A stretch of DNA of 64,000 bases, from contig CM077643.1 in the NCBI GenBank assembly GCA_039707465.1, forward strand, positions 335,512,919-335,576,918, written 5' to 3'. The translations under genes and the position numbers were made by a program. The notes under the pieces were generated by a model that saw nothing but the letters and a program-made list of their open reading frames with translations, was not told the DNA's origin and made no database searches. Within the stretch, counting starts at the first letter, position 1; each line of letters starts with the position of its first letter. This stretch comes from Rhabdophis nuchalis (lineage: Eukaryota; Chordata; Lepidosauria; Squamata; Natricidae). Shown in pieces: positions 41,259 through 53,127 of this stretch.

Positions 41259-43336
41259 CCAAATTAGCTAAACTTTTAAAATATCCCACTATTTAGTCTA
41301 AGGCATCAAATTTCTGATTCAAATCCAGACATTTCTAATTGATATAATACACCCAAGGTTTGTATCTTGTCATTCTAAACACGTGTATATTATGGGAATA
41401 TTTGTAATAAACAATTAAGTTTATTAACTTTTTATTGTTTATTAACAATTAACTTTTTTTTTTCATATTCTCTCTCTTTTCCTCTTTAATCCTATTTAAA
41501 GAGGAAAAGAGCCTGCCACTCCAGGAAACCTCCCTTCTTAGAGGCAGAAGAGGATTCTTGTTTTCTCTGTTTCCTTGATTTTAGATCAATAACAAATAAA
41601 ATGAAAAGTACCACCAACCAATAATTTAGATAGAGAAAGTGAATCTTTTTTTCTATTTAGCAATTTAGCAATAAAGTTGAAGAATAAAGCATAACATGAG
41701 AGGTAACGTACTTAACGCTCTACAGTTAGCTCATAACCATTACAGCTGGAAATTTACCCCTTCTGGTACTGTATAATATAGCACATATATTTATTTACTG
41801 GATTTATAAGGCTGCCCAATTCAAACTCTTCTAGAGAAGGGAAAAGAGTGACAAGAACAAATGGTATGGAAACTGAAGTTAAGATGTGGCAAGAAAGTGC
41901 AGGAGATGAGTTTGAAAATCAGAAGGGAGAGAAGGTGTCTAGAATATACTGAAGGCACCAAAGAAAGAAAGGAGAACTAAACATTCCTCCTTTGATTTTT
42001 GGCTGTGGAAATAAAAGATGGACACATAAAGATGCTTGTGCTTACCCTGTTCCTCCTGGTCAAAAATGCTTCTTGGCTTTTGATAGTACAGGACATGCTA
42101 GTAGGAAAAGAAGCCCATCTACTAGAATCAACGAAACCCCCAATGTCTTTGGTGAGGCTCTTGGACCTCCAGTAATTGTGAGTGCAATTTGAAGCACATT
42201 GGTCAGTTACAAAAATACATGAACGATGATTGCAAAGACTCTATGGTTTGCCTCAGAAACTCACTGGTCTAAGAAGTTTTGAAATTCAACCTTCTTGGCA
42301 ATGTGCTATTGCTTTATTTCTCCAAGAGGATGCTAATTAAGGAATGCACTGCACAAAAAGACGAGGTACCTTGAAATTTTCCTTCTAAATATTATCTTTC
42401 TCTGCTAAGAAAAGGAAAGGGACAGGCAGTGTTTTCAGACTGATTTAGTGTGCATATTTCACACAGAAAGAATGTTAGAAAAGTGACCCTGATTATATAT
42501 TTAGAATGTGTAACAGAAAATGTTTGCTGCCAGTTTCATTTAGAAGAGTAACTAAAGAGCACACAACGAATATTAATAGTGGAAAAATACAAATAACAGT
42601 GAATGATGATATACTGGATAAAGAAACAGGAGAATAGGTTCCAGGATGATAAAGTGGAGAAGATACACTTGAAAACATGTTTATATTTTCAGGGTTCCCA
42701 GCTTTTCCCACTGGATGTGATCATTTTTCATAGTAAATTAGTTATCATAATTTTATTAGGGTTCTTTCAGACTAAACAAGTCAGCTCCAGTGGGGAAAAT
42801 AATTGCAGTTTGCAACCGAGTTGGAGTTTGAAATGATTGATTTCTGCTCAAGTATACACTCAGAAAGGAAAGAAAAATGTTAGTATAGATTTAAAGCCTG
42901 AAAATCATGCAATTTCCTTTTTCTTCACCGAATCTTAATTGTAACAGGAGAGACGGGAAGCAAAAATAATTGCGAACAGTGATTTTTGCTCCTGTTTTTT
43001 TTTTAAATTGACCTCCGGGAGTGTAATGATGACACAGTGATTTAAATTGGAAGGGGCAGGACCAAACATTTTGTTGCATAATCTGATGTTTGTGTGTGGA
43101 CACAATGTACCATTTGTTTCTTATTGGATGTGCATGCAGGGGGTGGGGAGACTGCCAATATTTAATAAAATATTCTAGGTGCTCCAGTAGCCATAAAAAA
43201 GATTTGGGAATAAAGTATGCTCAGTGGGCAATAAGCTGCCACATGAAAAGCAAGAGGTCTTTAAGTTACATTTATTTTTTATCACGTGAAGTGTCGGTAC
43301 CACTTTATAATGCCTTGGGAATTTGCAACCATATTT
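41259..43336. other. Intergenic DNA, unclassified
   Basis: A perfect 16-bp hairpin with a 6-nt loop lies at 41474-41511 (ctcttttcctctttaa). An old LINE-like patch is possible at 41780-41850. No exon recognised. Confidence 0.45.
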
Positions 43337-43810
43337 GAGAATTTGCATCTGGTTTTGGTCACCAAGATGCAAAAAAGAAGGTGAGATTTTAGAAAAAGCG
43401 CAAAGAGCAACAAAGATGATTAGGAAACTGGAGGATAAAGCATACAATGAATGGTTGCAGGAACTGGATGTATCTAGTCTAATGAAGAGGGTGACTTGAT
43501 AGCAGTATGTCAATATTTGAGGGGCTGCCAAAATGAAGAGAGGTTGACCTGTTCTCCAAAGCACCTGAGAGCCAGACAAAGAACTAATGGTTGAAAATTT
43601 ATCAAAGAGAAATCCAGTCTAGAAACTAAGGAAAAATTTTCTGAGAGAACAATTAGTCAGTGGAATGGCTTGCCTTCAGAAGTTGTGAATGCTCCAACAC
43701 TGGAGGTTTTTAAGAAGACACTGGACAGGTACTTGTCCAGAAAGGTATATGATCTGCTTCAGCAGAAAACTGGACTAGTAGACCTCCAGGTCCCTTCCAA
43801 TTACTGTTAT
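43337..43810 (+). mobile_element. CR1 LINE 3' fragment
   Basis: 'gcatctggttttggtcacca', 'caaagagcaacaaagatgat', 'atggcttgccttcagaagtt' and 'tagacctccaggtcccttcc' give the CR1 3' region, oriented plus. It is diverged with small deletions. Confidence 0.88.
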
Positions 43811-44447
43811 ATATACATTTCTCCATATGATATATATTGTAAGTTGTCCAGAGGCTCTTCATTTATTAGCTAGTTGTTGTTTGACCAGTTTGGGATATGT
43901 AGTATTTTTCATTTTTTGACTAGGGACCCACATTTAATTATTATTATTATTATTATTTCACCTGGGCATTGCAAGTTCAGATAGTACTCTGTAGTGCTAG
44001 TATTGTTGTCTGCATTTTGGGAAAGCTTAAGCTGCTTGCTTTCCATGATGCTCAGGAAGTTTCTTAAGCCAGACTTGGAAATCTCAGTTTATGTTGCAGG
44101 GGATAGCAAGGGAACTAGGCTTGTAGTAACTCCAGGCTCTAGCTAAAACTATACCTGGTTGGTAAATCCATTGCTTCTTGCCCTTCGTGTCCATGTAGAA
44201 AAGATATGCCTTGGGTCCTGTGTGCAGTGGTCTACACACAGTCTTTTCCTTTTAGGGATTGTTGCCTCCTCACTAATCCCCATGTATGTCTTCTGTTTTC
44301 AAAAATAAAGTTTGTAAGCATGGATGCTTTCAGCCTACTGACCCCACTTTCTACATTATCTTCTTTGATATTAACACAAAACTTTCTTTTTTCCTCTTTT
44401 GGTGTCATTGGTAGGTCCAGTGCAGCAGTAGTTAAAGCAATCTATAG
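43811..44447. other. Intergenic DNA with a short (ATT)n array
   Basis: (TTA)n at about 43934-43957. Nothing else recognised. Confidence 0.45.
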
Positions 44448-44965
44448 AGCAGAATCCCCCAAGCTTTGCAGACCCGCAGGGGTGGGGGAGAGAGGGGATG
44501 GTTCCACATGAGTGGCCAGCAAGCACACGTGCATGCATGCAGCTTCATTCACCTGAATGGAAGGCATATGTGTGCATCAGGGGTGGGTTCCAGCTGGCTT
44601 TACTGCTGTTTCGGTTGTCTGTGTGCGCACATGCTCAGTTCAATTAAAATTGTTATGTGCAGAACTCAAAAACAAGATGGCGACAGTGGCGACCAGGGAA
44701 CCGGTTTGGGGGTGTGGCAGGCCTCAGTTGCTGCCGGTTTCAACGACCCAGGCTGCCATACCACTACCGGTTCGGCCAAACCAGTAGGAACCCACAACTG
44801 GTGTGCATGATTGCAACCCCATTCACATGAGCAGAGGGCACACATGTCCTCCACTCAAGCAGATGGAGTACGCATGCACACACTTTCCCCCCGCCCCTTC
44901 CATGGTTCTGTTTTGAATATCTCACGGCCCAGTAGTGGGCTGCGGTCTGCTGGTTGGGCGCTCCT
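44448..44965. mobile_element. Probable hAT-like element interrupted by a second hAT MITE
   Basis: The outer sequence (agaatcccccaagctttgca at left, gtagtgggctgcggtctgct at right) is GC-rich and resumes after the inner insertion, with matching 'attcacctgaatgg' and 'attcacatgagcag' motifs. The outer ends are poorly defined, so classification is tentative. Confidence 0.4.
44578..44800. mobile_element. hAT MITE with perfect 8-bp target duplication (inner insertion)
   Basis: Starts caggggtgggttccagctgg and, reversed from the right, cagttgtgggttcctact. The duplication gtgtgcat is exact at 44570-44577 and 44801-44808. Related to 60333-60506. Confidence 0.92.
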
Positions 44966-47900
44966 ACTATACAGAACCAAGGTTTTCTGCTTTGGCCTAC
45001 CTTAAAGGGCAGACAAAGTTGCAGGCAGGGTGGCTACTAGGATGTGCTGGATAAGTTTTTGAATTGAACCTAGAAGAGTGGCTATGAAAGGCATTTCCAA
45101 TGGGCTGGGAGTGAGAGGAGGCAATGTCCTATGTTTCTGCACTTGGCAAGGAGGAATAGTGATAGCCAAGCAGAAAGGGCAGACCTAGCTTCAGAAACTA
45201 GGAAATATTTGAAATGAGTTTCATGATATGCATATGAAGTACAGAATAAATCTCGGCATTTTTAAAAACGTTTTGTGTGATATATTTTGCAGTTATTGGA
45301 GATTTTGTCAGATAGATAAAACTCTAGAGAAAATGCTATGTTCTTGCTCGTCCTTTCATTTACTTCCACCACCAGTGTGAGAAACTCAACACATATTCTA
45401 ACAGCAACGGACCACAATACGGATTTTCTGCAGGGCTGTCCTATGACATTTCTAGCCAGATGGTTTTAATCTTCTGTACAGGCCTTTGTGCTGTGTAGGA
45501 GGTCTTTGTTCATCTCCAGTACAGCCAATTTCCCCCCTCTTTTTTCCTTTTCCCATTCTGAATAGATGTGTAGACTTAACTCCCCATTTTTTAATCTGCA
45601 GGAGGAAAAATGTTTTCAGTCTATTTTGAAAGATCCATTTTTTATTTGCCACGTTTAATAATGGGGCCAGCACTTTTTAGGCAAACAAGTTGGTGCCATA
45701 AAACATGATGCAGCAGTGAACTCTGGATCGTTTAGTCTCTTTCTTTCAATTTTCTAAAATCATTGAACATTATGAGTTGCATTAATAATTGCTGCCTTTC
45801 CCGATTTCGTATTATCCTCTAAGTTTCTTCTTTGTCAGCTCTAAATAGTTTGATTTCGGTTTCCCAGCCTGACTTGTAAGCTTGGAAGAGATCCAGTGTT
45901 AATTCCTCAATATCTTTTGGATTCTTGTAAATTGGACAGAGCAGGTGACTTTTTGGTGACCTCTCAGAGGGTAAAGCTCTGAGTAAAAAGAAAATTGGAA
46001 GGGAAATGAGGTTTTTGATCTTGCAAAATCTTAATGGGTGGATGTGAGATTTCAGTAAAGATTCAAGCTGGTTGAGTTAGAAATTTGAAGGTTCATGTTA
46101 ACAGTTATATCATCCAGGCCAGTTTACTTCATTTGTAATCAATGTGTGTACTCTTTACTCTGAATTACTTATTTCTCAACAAATGTTTCTTGATACTGAG
46201 GGTTATTTCCATATCTAGGAAAACTGTGGTTAAAAGGTGAAATCTGCTGTGATCTAGAGAACCCCTGGATTTTCTACTCTTTGAGAGACTACAGGCCTTT
46301 TCATCAGGTGGATTTAATTTCTCCCAAAAGTACCATCAGAAGATATTTGAGAAATTGTTGGTGCAACAAGAGAAGAAAAAGCAACTGATTGCTTAGACAT
46401 AGTCGTTCTCAGGAGGTTGTTCCACCACCATTTATTTAACTGTCTATCTGCTTAATTCTCATTTCTATTTTCCTTTCTAGCTCTGGCATTTGATATTTGG
46501 TTTACGTAAATGCTCTGAATCAGCATCTGACATTGATTAGTCTGAATTTTAATCTACATTGGGTAGAGATAGATGCTGGTGTGGAAAGATGAAACCAGTC
46601 TGTCTTAGTTGGACAGAACTCAGAGTTATGGTCTAGAGGTATCCTTGATATGCCTTTGCTACTGTTGGGTGTTATGTAACTTTAGCCATTCAGTTCCTTT
46701 GCCCTCCTTAGCTTGGTACAACAGCATATCATTTCAGGAAGTTCTCTGGTCTCCTGTGACCTAAATAGGTAAGAGCTGTGTGGAACAGTATTGCTGATGG
46801 GCAGTGCTTAGAACAGCTGCTGAGTATCTTTCTCTCCTCTCTCTTTTAATATATAATTCAAACCATGTATGATGTGACATCATAGCACATTGTGCAATCC
46901 CCCACCCCCAATCTTATATCACTTATGGTTTCAATCTGAGGCTCTTATCTAAGCTGGCCTTTTATTAACACAACAGTGTCCAGAGGAAGAAGCCTCATCC
47001 AGAGTATTCCAAAACTAAAATCTCAGTAGATCCTGCAAATAAAATGCTTAATTGGGCAGCTTTCAAAACTTAATAATAATCTTTATTGTCATTGTAATAA
47101 TATTGTAATAAAATTACAATGAAATTGGTTGAGTGAAGCGAGCCATCCAGTGGTCCTTTGGGATTGGGGTGGGTTATGCATGTTATTAAATAAATGACCG
47201 AATAAACAGTAATAACAAACGAGTCATTTTCATGGCTGCCTATTATCAGAACAACAGTGTAGACGTATAAAGCACTTGTAGATCTATAAGCATCTGATGT
47301 GGCGTTGCTGTAAGTCAGTGAGAGTTCTCGTGCTACTTTCTTACATGCAGTAATCTGAAAATTGTTGCTTTGTTGTTTTACCCCCAAGCTCACTGATCAT
47401 AGCAAAGAAGAAAATGCTTGAGAAAGTTTTCTTTTAAAAGGGCAGATTAGAACAACAATATCAGTGCTGATCAGTAGCATGACATTGATGCTTACGTAGC
47501 TGGGCCAATTCATTACAATTGTAGTTCATTAGTAGTTTGATCTTAGGATGTGTCTGTGTACAACTTGAGAAGTTGGAGCAGGAAAATGCGTCCAAAGCTC
47601 AGACTCTTGTCCACTCAGGGAGTTGGGCTTTTTTTGTGGTGTGGGTCTCTTGTATTCATTTTAGTGAAAATCTAAACAAAGCCAAAATTAAAGTGGTTGC
47701 AGAGAAATGCTGGATGAGTTTAAAAGTGGTACTTTCGCAAATGGGCATTTCTCCAAAGTATAGGACAATCTTGAGTTTCCCTCTAGTGTCTGTATTATTA
47801 ACAGCATCCATCTTAATAAAGAATGATACTTTTGAAGGTTTCTTTTATGTAATCCTATGGATCTCAGAATCATTTTCTCTCTGTCTTAACTCTCTGTTCA

Positions 47901-48784
47901 TAATAAAAAGAATTATAACTTGTTTTGCAGCTGCACAGAAAAATGAATGTCTGAATGCTTACTACATTAAATGTATTAGTTATAGACAATTAATATTTTA
48001 GATTGTTTATATATGTATTAATGCAATTTATGATATTCTTCATTAGGGAAGAATCAGTCTCTTCTAAGTTAATAGATTTTCCTAACTGAAATATATTTTT
48101 ATACCAATATTAGAAAATCTAGAATTAGTTTTGTTATGGTTGTTCAGCCTTAGATGCAGGAACAGTTTTTAGCTGATTTACAGCTGGTTTCTGATGCTTT
48201 TGATCCAATCTTGTCCATCTTAATTATTTATATAATAATAACAACATTGCTCTTGATCAACAACTTGGAAGCAATTTCTGATGAAATAAGCATTTGATAA
48301 TGTTAATTTTATTTTATTGAAATTGAAATAATCATTTAATTCAAGCAAAGAAACAGTAGAAAAATTAATAGCTAATAATATTATTTGTTTACTTTCAATG
48401 AGCTATAGTTGTCAAAAGATTGTATATTTGTGTAGTGGATACATACATAGTTGTTTTATGAACTTTTAAAAGTGATTTTAAATAAAATCAATTTATTTGT
48501 GTCTTATCTTGATGAAGTTTGTTCTAGAAAAAAAAGTTTTGGTGCAAGGCCACAGAAACCTACATATTTTAAAATCTTCAACCAGCACTTGAGGATTCAG
48601 ATTCATTTCACTTAAATGTGAAAGTGTCCTGAAGCCCAACCAATCATAATCAAGTAATTGACTTGTTTCTTTCTTATATTTATAAGGCAGCCTGACTTTG
48701 TTGCAACGCTGAGTGACATACAGGTAGTCTCTTCTGACCCTGGTCATGTAGGCAGATGCAGAAACTAATAAAGACTGCACTGCC
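44966..48784. other. Intergenic DNA, largely unclassified
   Basis: At about 47085-47220 'ctttattgtcattgtaataa' and 'aaattacaatgaaattggtt' resemble a LINE 3' terminus in minus orientation. A 154-codon open frame at 47537-48001 (+) has no domain, no splice signals and skewed composition; I do not call it a gene. Confidence 0.45.
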
Positions 48785-49172
48785 TTCAAAGCATTTAGAA
48801 TAGAATAACAGATTTGCAGGGACCTTTTGAGGTCATTTAGTCCAATCCCCTGCTCAGGCAAGAAACTCTACACCATTCCAGACAAATGGTTGGCCAGGCT
48901 CTTATTAAAAACTTCCAGTGTTGGAGCATTCACAATTTGCATAATTCCACTGATTAATTGTTCTGTCAGGAAATTTCTTCTTAGTTCTAGGTCTCCTTGA
49001 TTAGTTTCCATCCATTGCTTCTTGTCTGGCCCTCAGGTGCTTTGGAGAATAGCTTGTGTCAATCCCGGAGGTATCGGAACACTGCTATCATGTCACCCCT
49101 AGTACTTCTTTTCATTAAACTAGACATACCCAATTCCCGTTCTTTATATGTTTTAGTCTCTAGTCCTGACAG
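48785..49172 (-). mobile_element. CR1 LINE 3' fragment
   Basis: 'acagatttgcagggaccttt', 'tccaatcccctgctcaggca', 'aacactgctatcatgtcacc' and 'tagtctctagtcctgacag' are the CR1 3' region in minus orientation. Confidence 0.9.
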
Positions 49173-49496
49173 ACTGCCTTCCAGGGGTGTTGATAAGCCT
49201 CCATTCCACTCTCCCCCACACAGCCACCCACAGTCAACATAAGACAGTCCCACCAGCTGAGTCCAATAGTCAGCAGAACCAAGCCCCTAAACAGGAAGAA
49301 AGATAAAGTCCACAGACCTGGTGCAGAGGTTGCAAAACAAGGTCATTAGCCACAATCCAGATCCAGAGTACACAAAGCAAGGAATGCAAATCTAAAGGCT
49401 GAAGCACTAGTTGGGTTAAGGTTTCCAAAATCAGGGGAGTGAGGTCTGAGACAAACAGTTGTTCCCAACAAAAGATGGTGGGGAATGGATCCAATC

Positions 49497-49625
49497 AGAG
49501 TTGAAGAAGCTTTTTGGATGAGAAGCGAAATGTCTTTAGAGAAAAAAAAAACCAGAAAGTTTTGAAAAAACACCTTTGTGACAACCATGATCTACATGAC
49601 TGAGAATCTCCATAGACATTTAGAA
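49497..49625 (+). repeat. Unclassified interspersed repeat with conserved stem-loop (copy C)
   Basis: 'gttgaagaagctttttggat', 'gagaagcgaaatgtctttag', 'gtgacaaccatgatctacat' and 'gactgagaatctccatagac' follow the same order as copies A and B. Confidence 0.65.
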
Positions 49626-50461
49626 GAATGACTTCCCCAAGATCAGTTTTTGATTCTTAATGGGTATCTGCTGGATTTGACAGAGGCCCAAATCTTAAAG
49701 GAAGTTACTCTAAACCACAAAAGGGATGGAGCAATTTTGGGATAGAGAGAGATCTTAAGCTTTATTACTTATATCATTTGTTTAACTAATTTGTCATCTT
49801 CAGCAGTTGTGTTAAGGTGTTTTGTGACCTATCTAACTAGTGCATTTAGTCTAGATTTTAACTTTTATACAATTAGTAATGATCAGTGAATGAATTGCCT
49901 ATACTTCCAATTGTTATTCAGTTCCACTGTATTTGAGGAGATCCTCATGCTTCCCAGATGTGTTTGTAACATAATTCTGCCTCAATTAATCTGTTTTAAC
50001 TGTGATGTGACTGGTTCTGTGATATGTGTTCCTTACTTTATTTACTATCACTACTGAAAAAATTATTACAGTGTGTTCCAAAGCAACAAAACTACAGGAA
50101 GGTTCTTTCAGATAGCTTTCATAAATTTTAAGAAGTGTGTTCATTTCCAGTTTTTAAAAAAAAATATTTTCTGTCACTATTTTTTTTTTTTTTATTGAAA
50201 AAGTTTTATTGGTTTTACATTTTTTAACAGGATAGGGTAATGGTTACAAAGAAATTTTGAGAGCATTCACGTCAGAGTCGTCGGACCTTCCGAGACCTCA
50301 AAATACACATTAAAAAAGTTAACATAGAAAACATTTTCCATACCACTACAAGATGGAAGCAAGTACATTTACCTAAATTCTCCCTTCCATGCTGTCAGAC
50401 ATTTACAAAAAATCCGGATAGAAATATTATACAAAATTGTTCAAGAAAAATCAAGGCAAAG

Positions 50462-51310
50462 TTATTTTTTTGATCTAAGTCTTTTGGCTATTGTATCTTC
50501 TTTCTCTCCTCCCTGGCCCCCCGCGGGCGGGGCCGTGACCCCCTCCGTCCCCCCTGGATCTTCCCCCAGGGCAGAGGAATGTTTTTTAAGAAAGGCTTCC
50601 GCCTCAGCAACTGTTTTAATCCTCACTCTTCCTCCTTCCCAGAACACCAGCATCCCTTCAGGTGTCATCCACTTGAACCAAATCCCGTGATCAAACAAGG
50701 TTTTAGACAAGAAAGAAAATTTCTTTCTTGAATCTCTAATTTTTCTAGGGATCTGCTTCAAGATAGTGACCGTTTCTCGTTGATAAGTTAAGGGTTTCTC
50801 TCTCTGCGCTTTCAGGATTTCCTCTCTGGTTGACCTTCTAACAAATTTCACATGTATCTCTCTAGGCACTTCATTTATCCTGGCATATGCTGAGTTAATT
50901 CTGTAGGCTAGGTCAATGTCCCCCCTGATCTCATCCTTAGGTTTTTGTAAATAGTCTGCTAAAATTGTGCTCATAAGATCAGGCAGGCATTCACCAGATT
51001 CCTCAAGAACATTCTGAAATCTCAAAAAATATGTCATTCTTTCCATATCTATCCTAGACACATGCCCATTTATTTCCCCCACCTCATTAGAAACATTTTT
51101 AATCTCTCCCTTAGCCCCCTCCAGCCCCCCCTCCAATTCCTCGGTCTTCTGTGTATTCTCCAACACTTGCTTCCGGGTATCCAATAGTTCCTTTTTAAAA
51201 GTACTATTTTCAGCCCTCTGGGCCTTTATTTCTAATATCAAAGTTTGCATAGAAGTTTCAAGAGAAGCCATCCTTTGTTCCAAATTTACAAGTGCTGCTT
51301 CTTGTGCCAT
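50462..51310 (-). CDS. L1 ORF1 protein, RNA-binding chaperone (intact, 282 residues)
   Basis: L1 ORF1p is a trimeric RNA-binding protein that coats LINE RNA. The N-terminal ~90 residues are heptad-like (LEQRMASLETSMQTLILEIK) and should form the coiled coil. An RRM-like domain spans about 85-185 (MERMTYFLRFQNV, then IHVKFVRRSTREEILKAQRE). The C-terminal domain spans about 175-245 (TVTILKQIPRKIRDSRKKFS, then FWEGGRVRIKTVAEAEAFLK). The order and the REEILKAQREKPLTYQ motif fit the L1 Transposase_22 family. No CCHC knuckle is present. The start is the ATG at 51310 in the context aaccATGG. The last ~35 residues are Gly/Glu/Lys-rich. The frame has no break, unlike every other LINE copy here except the one at 63341. 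Confidence 0.93.
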   Translation of the reverse strand: MAQEAALVNLEQRMASLETSMQTLILEIKAQRAENSTFKKELLDTRKQVLENTQKTEELEGGLEGAKGEIKNVSNEVGEINGHVSRIDMERMTYFLRFQNVLEESGECLPDLMSTILADYLQKPKDEIRGDIDLAYRINSAYARINEVPREIHVKFVRRSTREEILKAQREKPLTYQRETVTILKQIPRKIRDSRKKFSFLSKTLFDHGIWFKWMTPEGMLVFWEGGRVRIKTVAEAEAFLKKHSSALGEDPGGTEGVTAPPAGGQGGEKEDTIAKRLRSKK

Positions 51311-52178
51311 GGTTAAAAGTTAGAGTCACTGCCACCAAGATGGCGTTTTCCGGGTGGGGCTGGTGGGGCAGATCAGGAGCTCAGTTCAATTCAGGGCGGT
51401 GAAGTTGCAAACAATTCAGAAACCAAAAGAGACACAATTTCCCAAATCAGCAAATAGTAATAACGAAGGTATTCCAGAGAAGAAGTCACAAATCCATCAA
51501 AAGAATTTTTTTTTCAAAAATCCAGAGAGAGTCCTGCTTTCAAAGAGACGCTGGAAATTTTCCTTAGTTGAAATAGTTAGACAGGGACAAAGAGAAGCCA
51601 CTTCCACCGCCCATCTAGCCAGAGGGAGAGAGTAGCAAAAAAAAGAATTTTTTAAGCTCAGCCAGACCTAGAAACAATGTTGCAGAAAGTCACAATCCAC
51701 TTTCCCTTGTTAAAGACCGTCCGGATTGAAAGTTTCCGCTTTCTCTTTGCAGAGAAGCCATCTTAGCGTGCCGCTTAATTCCGAGGGTTTTTTTTTTAAA
51801 ATTAAACACCCCCCTCCCAGTCCGTTCAGCCTGGCTGGCAGCAAGGAAAAAAAGGTGTTCTTTTAAACTCACTCCCTCTCGCAGCTGAGGCCTCGGCGAT
51901 CCGCCCGATCTCTCCGTTCAGCCCTCTCCATTAAAGCAAATGGCACCGACAGCCGTTGGAGAAGGAAAAAACCCCCGCTGGCATGTTCCTCTCCTCCTAG
52001 GTCGCAGAGAGGAGCGCCCTCCCCACCGCCGTGACGAGGGCCGCTCCCTCTGAGCCGACCCTACGGGAAACCTCCGGTAACCGGAGAGTTTCGCCCCCCT
52101 GGGGGGGCAGAAAAGGCAACAAAGCGGCGAGCGCGCCCTAGGCTCGCCCGTCTCCGCTGGAGCCGGATACCGGAAGTC
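51311..52178 (-). promoter_or_regulatory. 5' UTR / internal promoter region of the L1
   Basis: GC-rich on the distal side (about 51880-52178, with several CG dinucleotides) and A/T-rich near ORF1. It starts gacttccggtatccggctcc on the minus strand, an ETS-type CCGGAAG context. LINE 5' UTRs normally hold an internal Pol II promoter; activity here is inferred. Confidence 0.6.
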
Positions 52179-52554
52179 CTGTCACTATTGTTAGTGGCTG
52201 TTGTCTTGCATGCATAGCAATCTCAGATTTTGTTTTAAAGTCAGCATCTTATTTGAAACTAGACAAGCTTCCAAAATATTCTTGGCTAAGTATAAAAGCA
52301 GTACATTGCTATGATCTTGCTGCTAGAACTTTAGAAAGTGAGAATGAAAAGAGATAAATATCCCATTAAGTATCCTAACAAAGATAGCTTTAATTCTGTC
52401 CTGTGCTCCAGTGTTACTTGAGATGGTGTACATGGAAGGAAGTGAATCCTCATCTGTAGAATTTAGAGAAATTTGCATAGACACACATGCGCACACACAC
52501 ACACACAAATACACTATGTATTGTGTTAGCAGGGAATAACTACTGTACTTTATT

Positions 52555-52960
52555 CATCCATCCACTCAATTTATATGGCCTCCCATCTCAACTAGTGACT
52601 CTGGATAGTGAACAAAATTATTATTATTACTATTATTTTTTTAAAAAATAATAAGAATTTAAAGTTAGAGTATACAGCATCTAAAAATACACTGGACACC
52701 ATGATCACTAACCTAACTGAGAAACAGGGCTCTGGACTTCCTGGGCCCCCAGGTCTGACCACAGAGCCAGATCTTTAACCCCTTATGAAAAGCCAGCAGA
52801 ATCAAGGCTGTCCTGATTTCGGGAGGGAGAATGTTCCATAAGGCGGGTGCTATGGCAGAAAAGGCATATCTTCTAGGCTCCACCCAACCAGTATTCCTTA
52901 GTCAATGGGGCCTGAGGTTTGCCTGCACTGCCTGACTGGATTAGATGGGTCGAAATGACT
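52555..52960 (-). mobile_element. Old L2-type LINE 3' fragment
   Basis: 'tcaactagtgactctggata' then 'atcaaggctgtcctgatttc', 'gggagggagaatgttccata' and 'ggcgggtgctatggcagaaa' follow the order of the L2 RT C-terminus in minus orientation, heavily diverged. Confidence 0.65.
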
Positions 52961-53127
52961 GACTTACCTCTCTGTGGAGAGAAAATTCACTTTACCAAGA
53001 GTGGATAGACACACCTGTCTCCTTTGTATTTTAAATTATACCCTGCACTCTCATTTTCCATGGGGCAAATATAATGTCGGCCTGTTTTACTTACATAGAT
53101 ATTTGGATTTCTGCATTTTGAGCAGAG

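Larger units (their letters stand above)
50182..52178 (-). mobile_element. ORF1-only L1 (half-LINE) with complete ends and target duplication
   Basis: Reading minus: a GC-rich 5' UTR of about 870 nt from 52178, an intact ORF1 (51310-50462), about 280 nt of 3' sequence with aataaaactttttcaataaa, and a poly(A) tail. An 11-bp direct repeat ctgtcactatt flanks it at 50171-50181 and 52179-52189. There is no room for an endonuclease/RT ORF2 (over 3 kb in a normal L1) and no remnant of one. It therefore resembles mammalian HAL1 in layout. The intact ORF and exact duplication suggest a young insertion moved by a partner L1. Confidence 0.9.

Noticed and set aside
47537..48001. 154-codon plus-strand frame
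   Set aside because: AT-rich chance frame with hydrophobic bias, no promoter, splice signals or domain.
50160..50461. Remnant of L1 ORF2 downstream of ORF1
   Set aside because: No RT or endonuclease motif in any frame; only short 3' sequence and poly(A).
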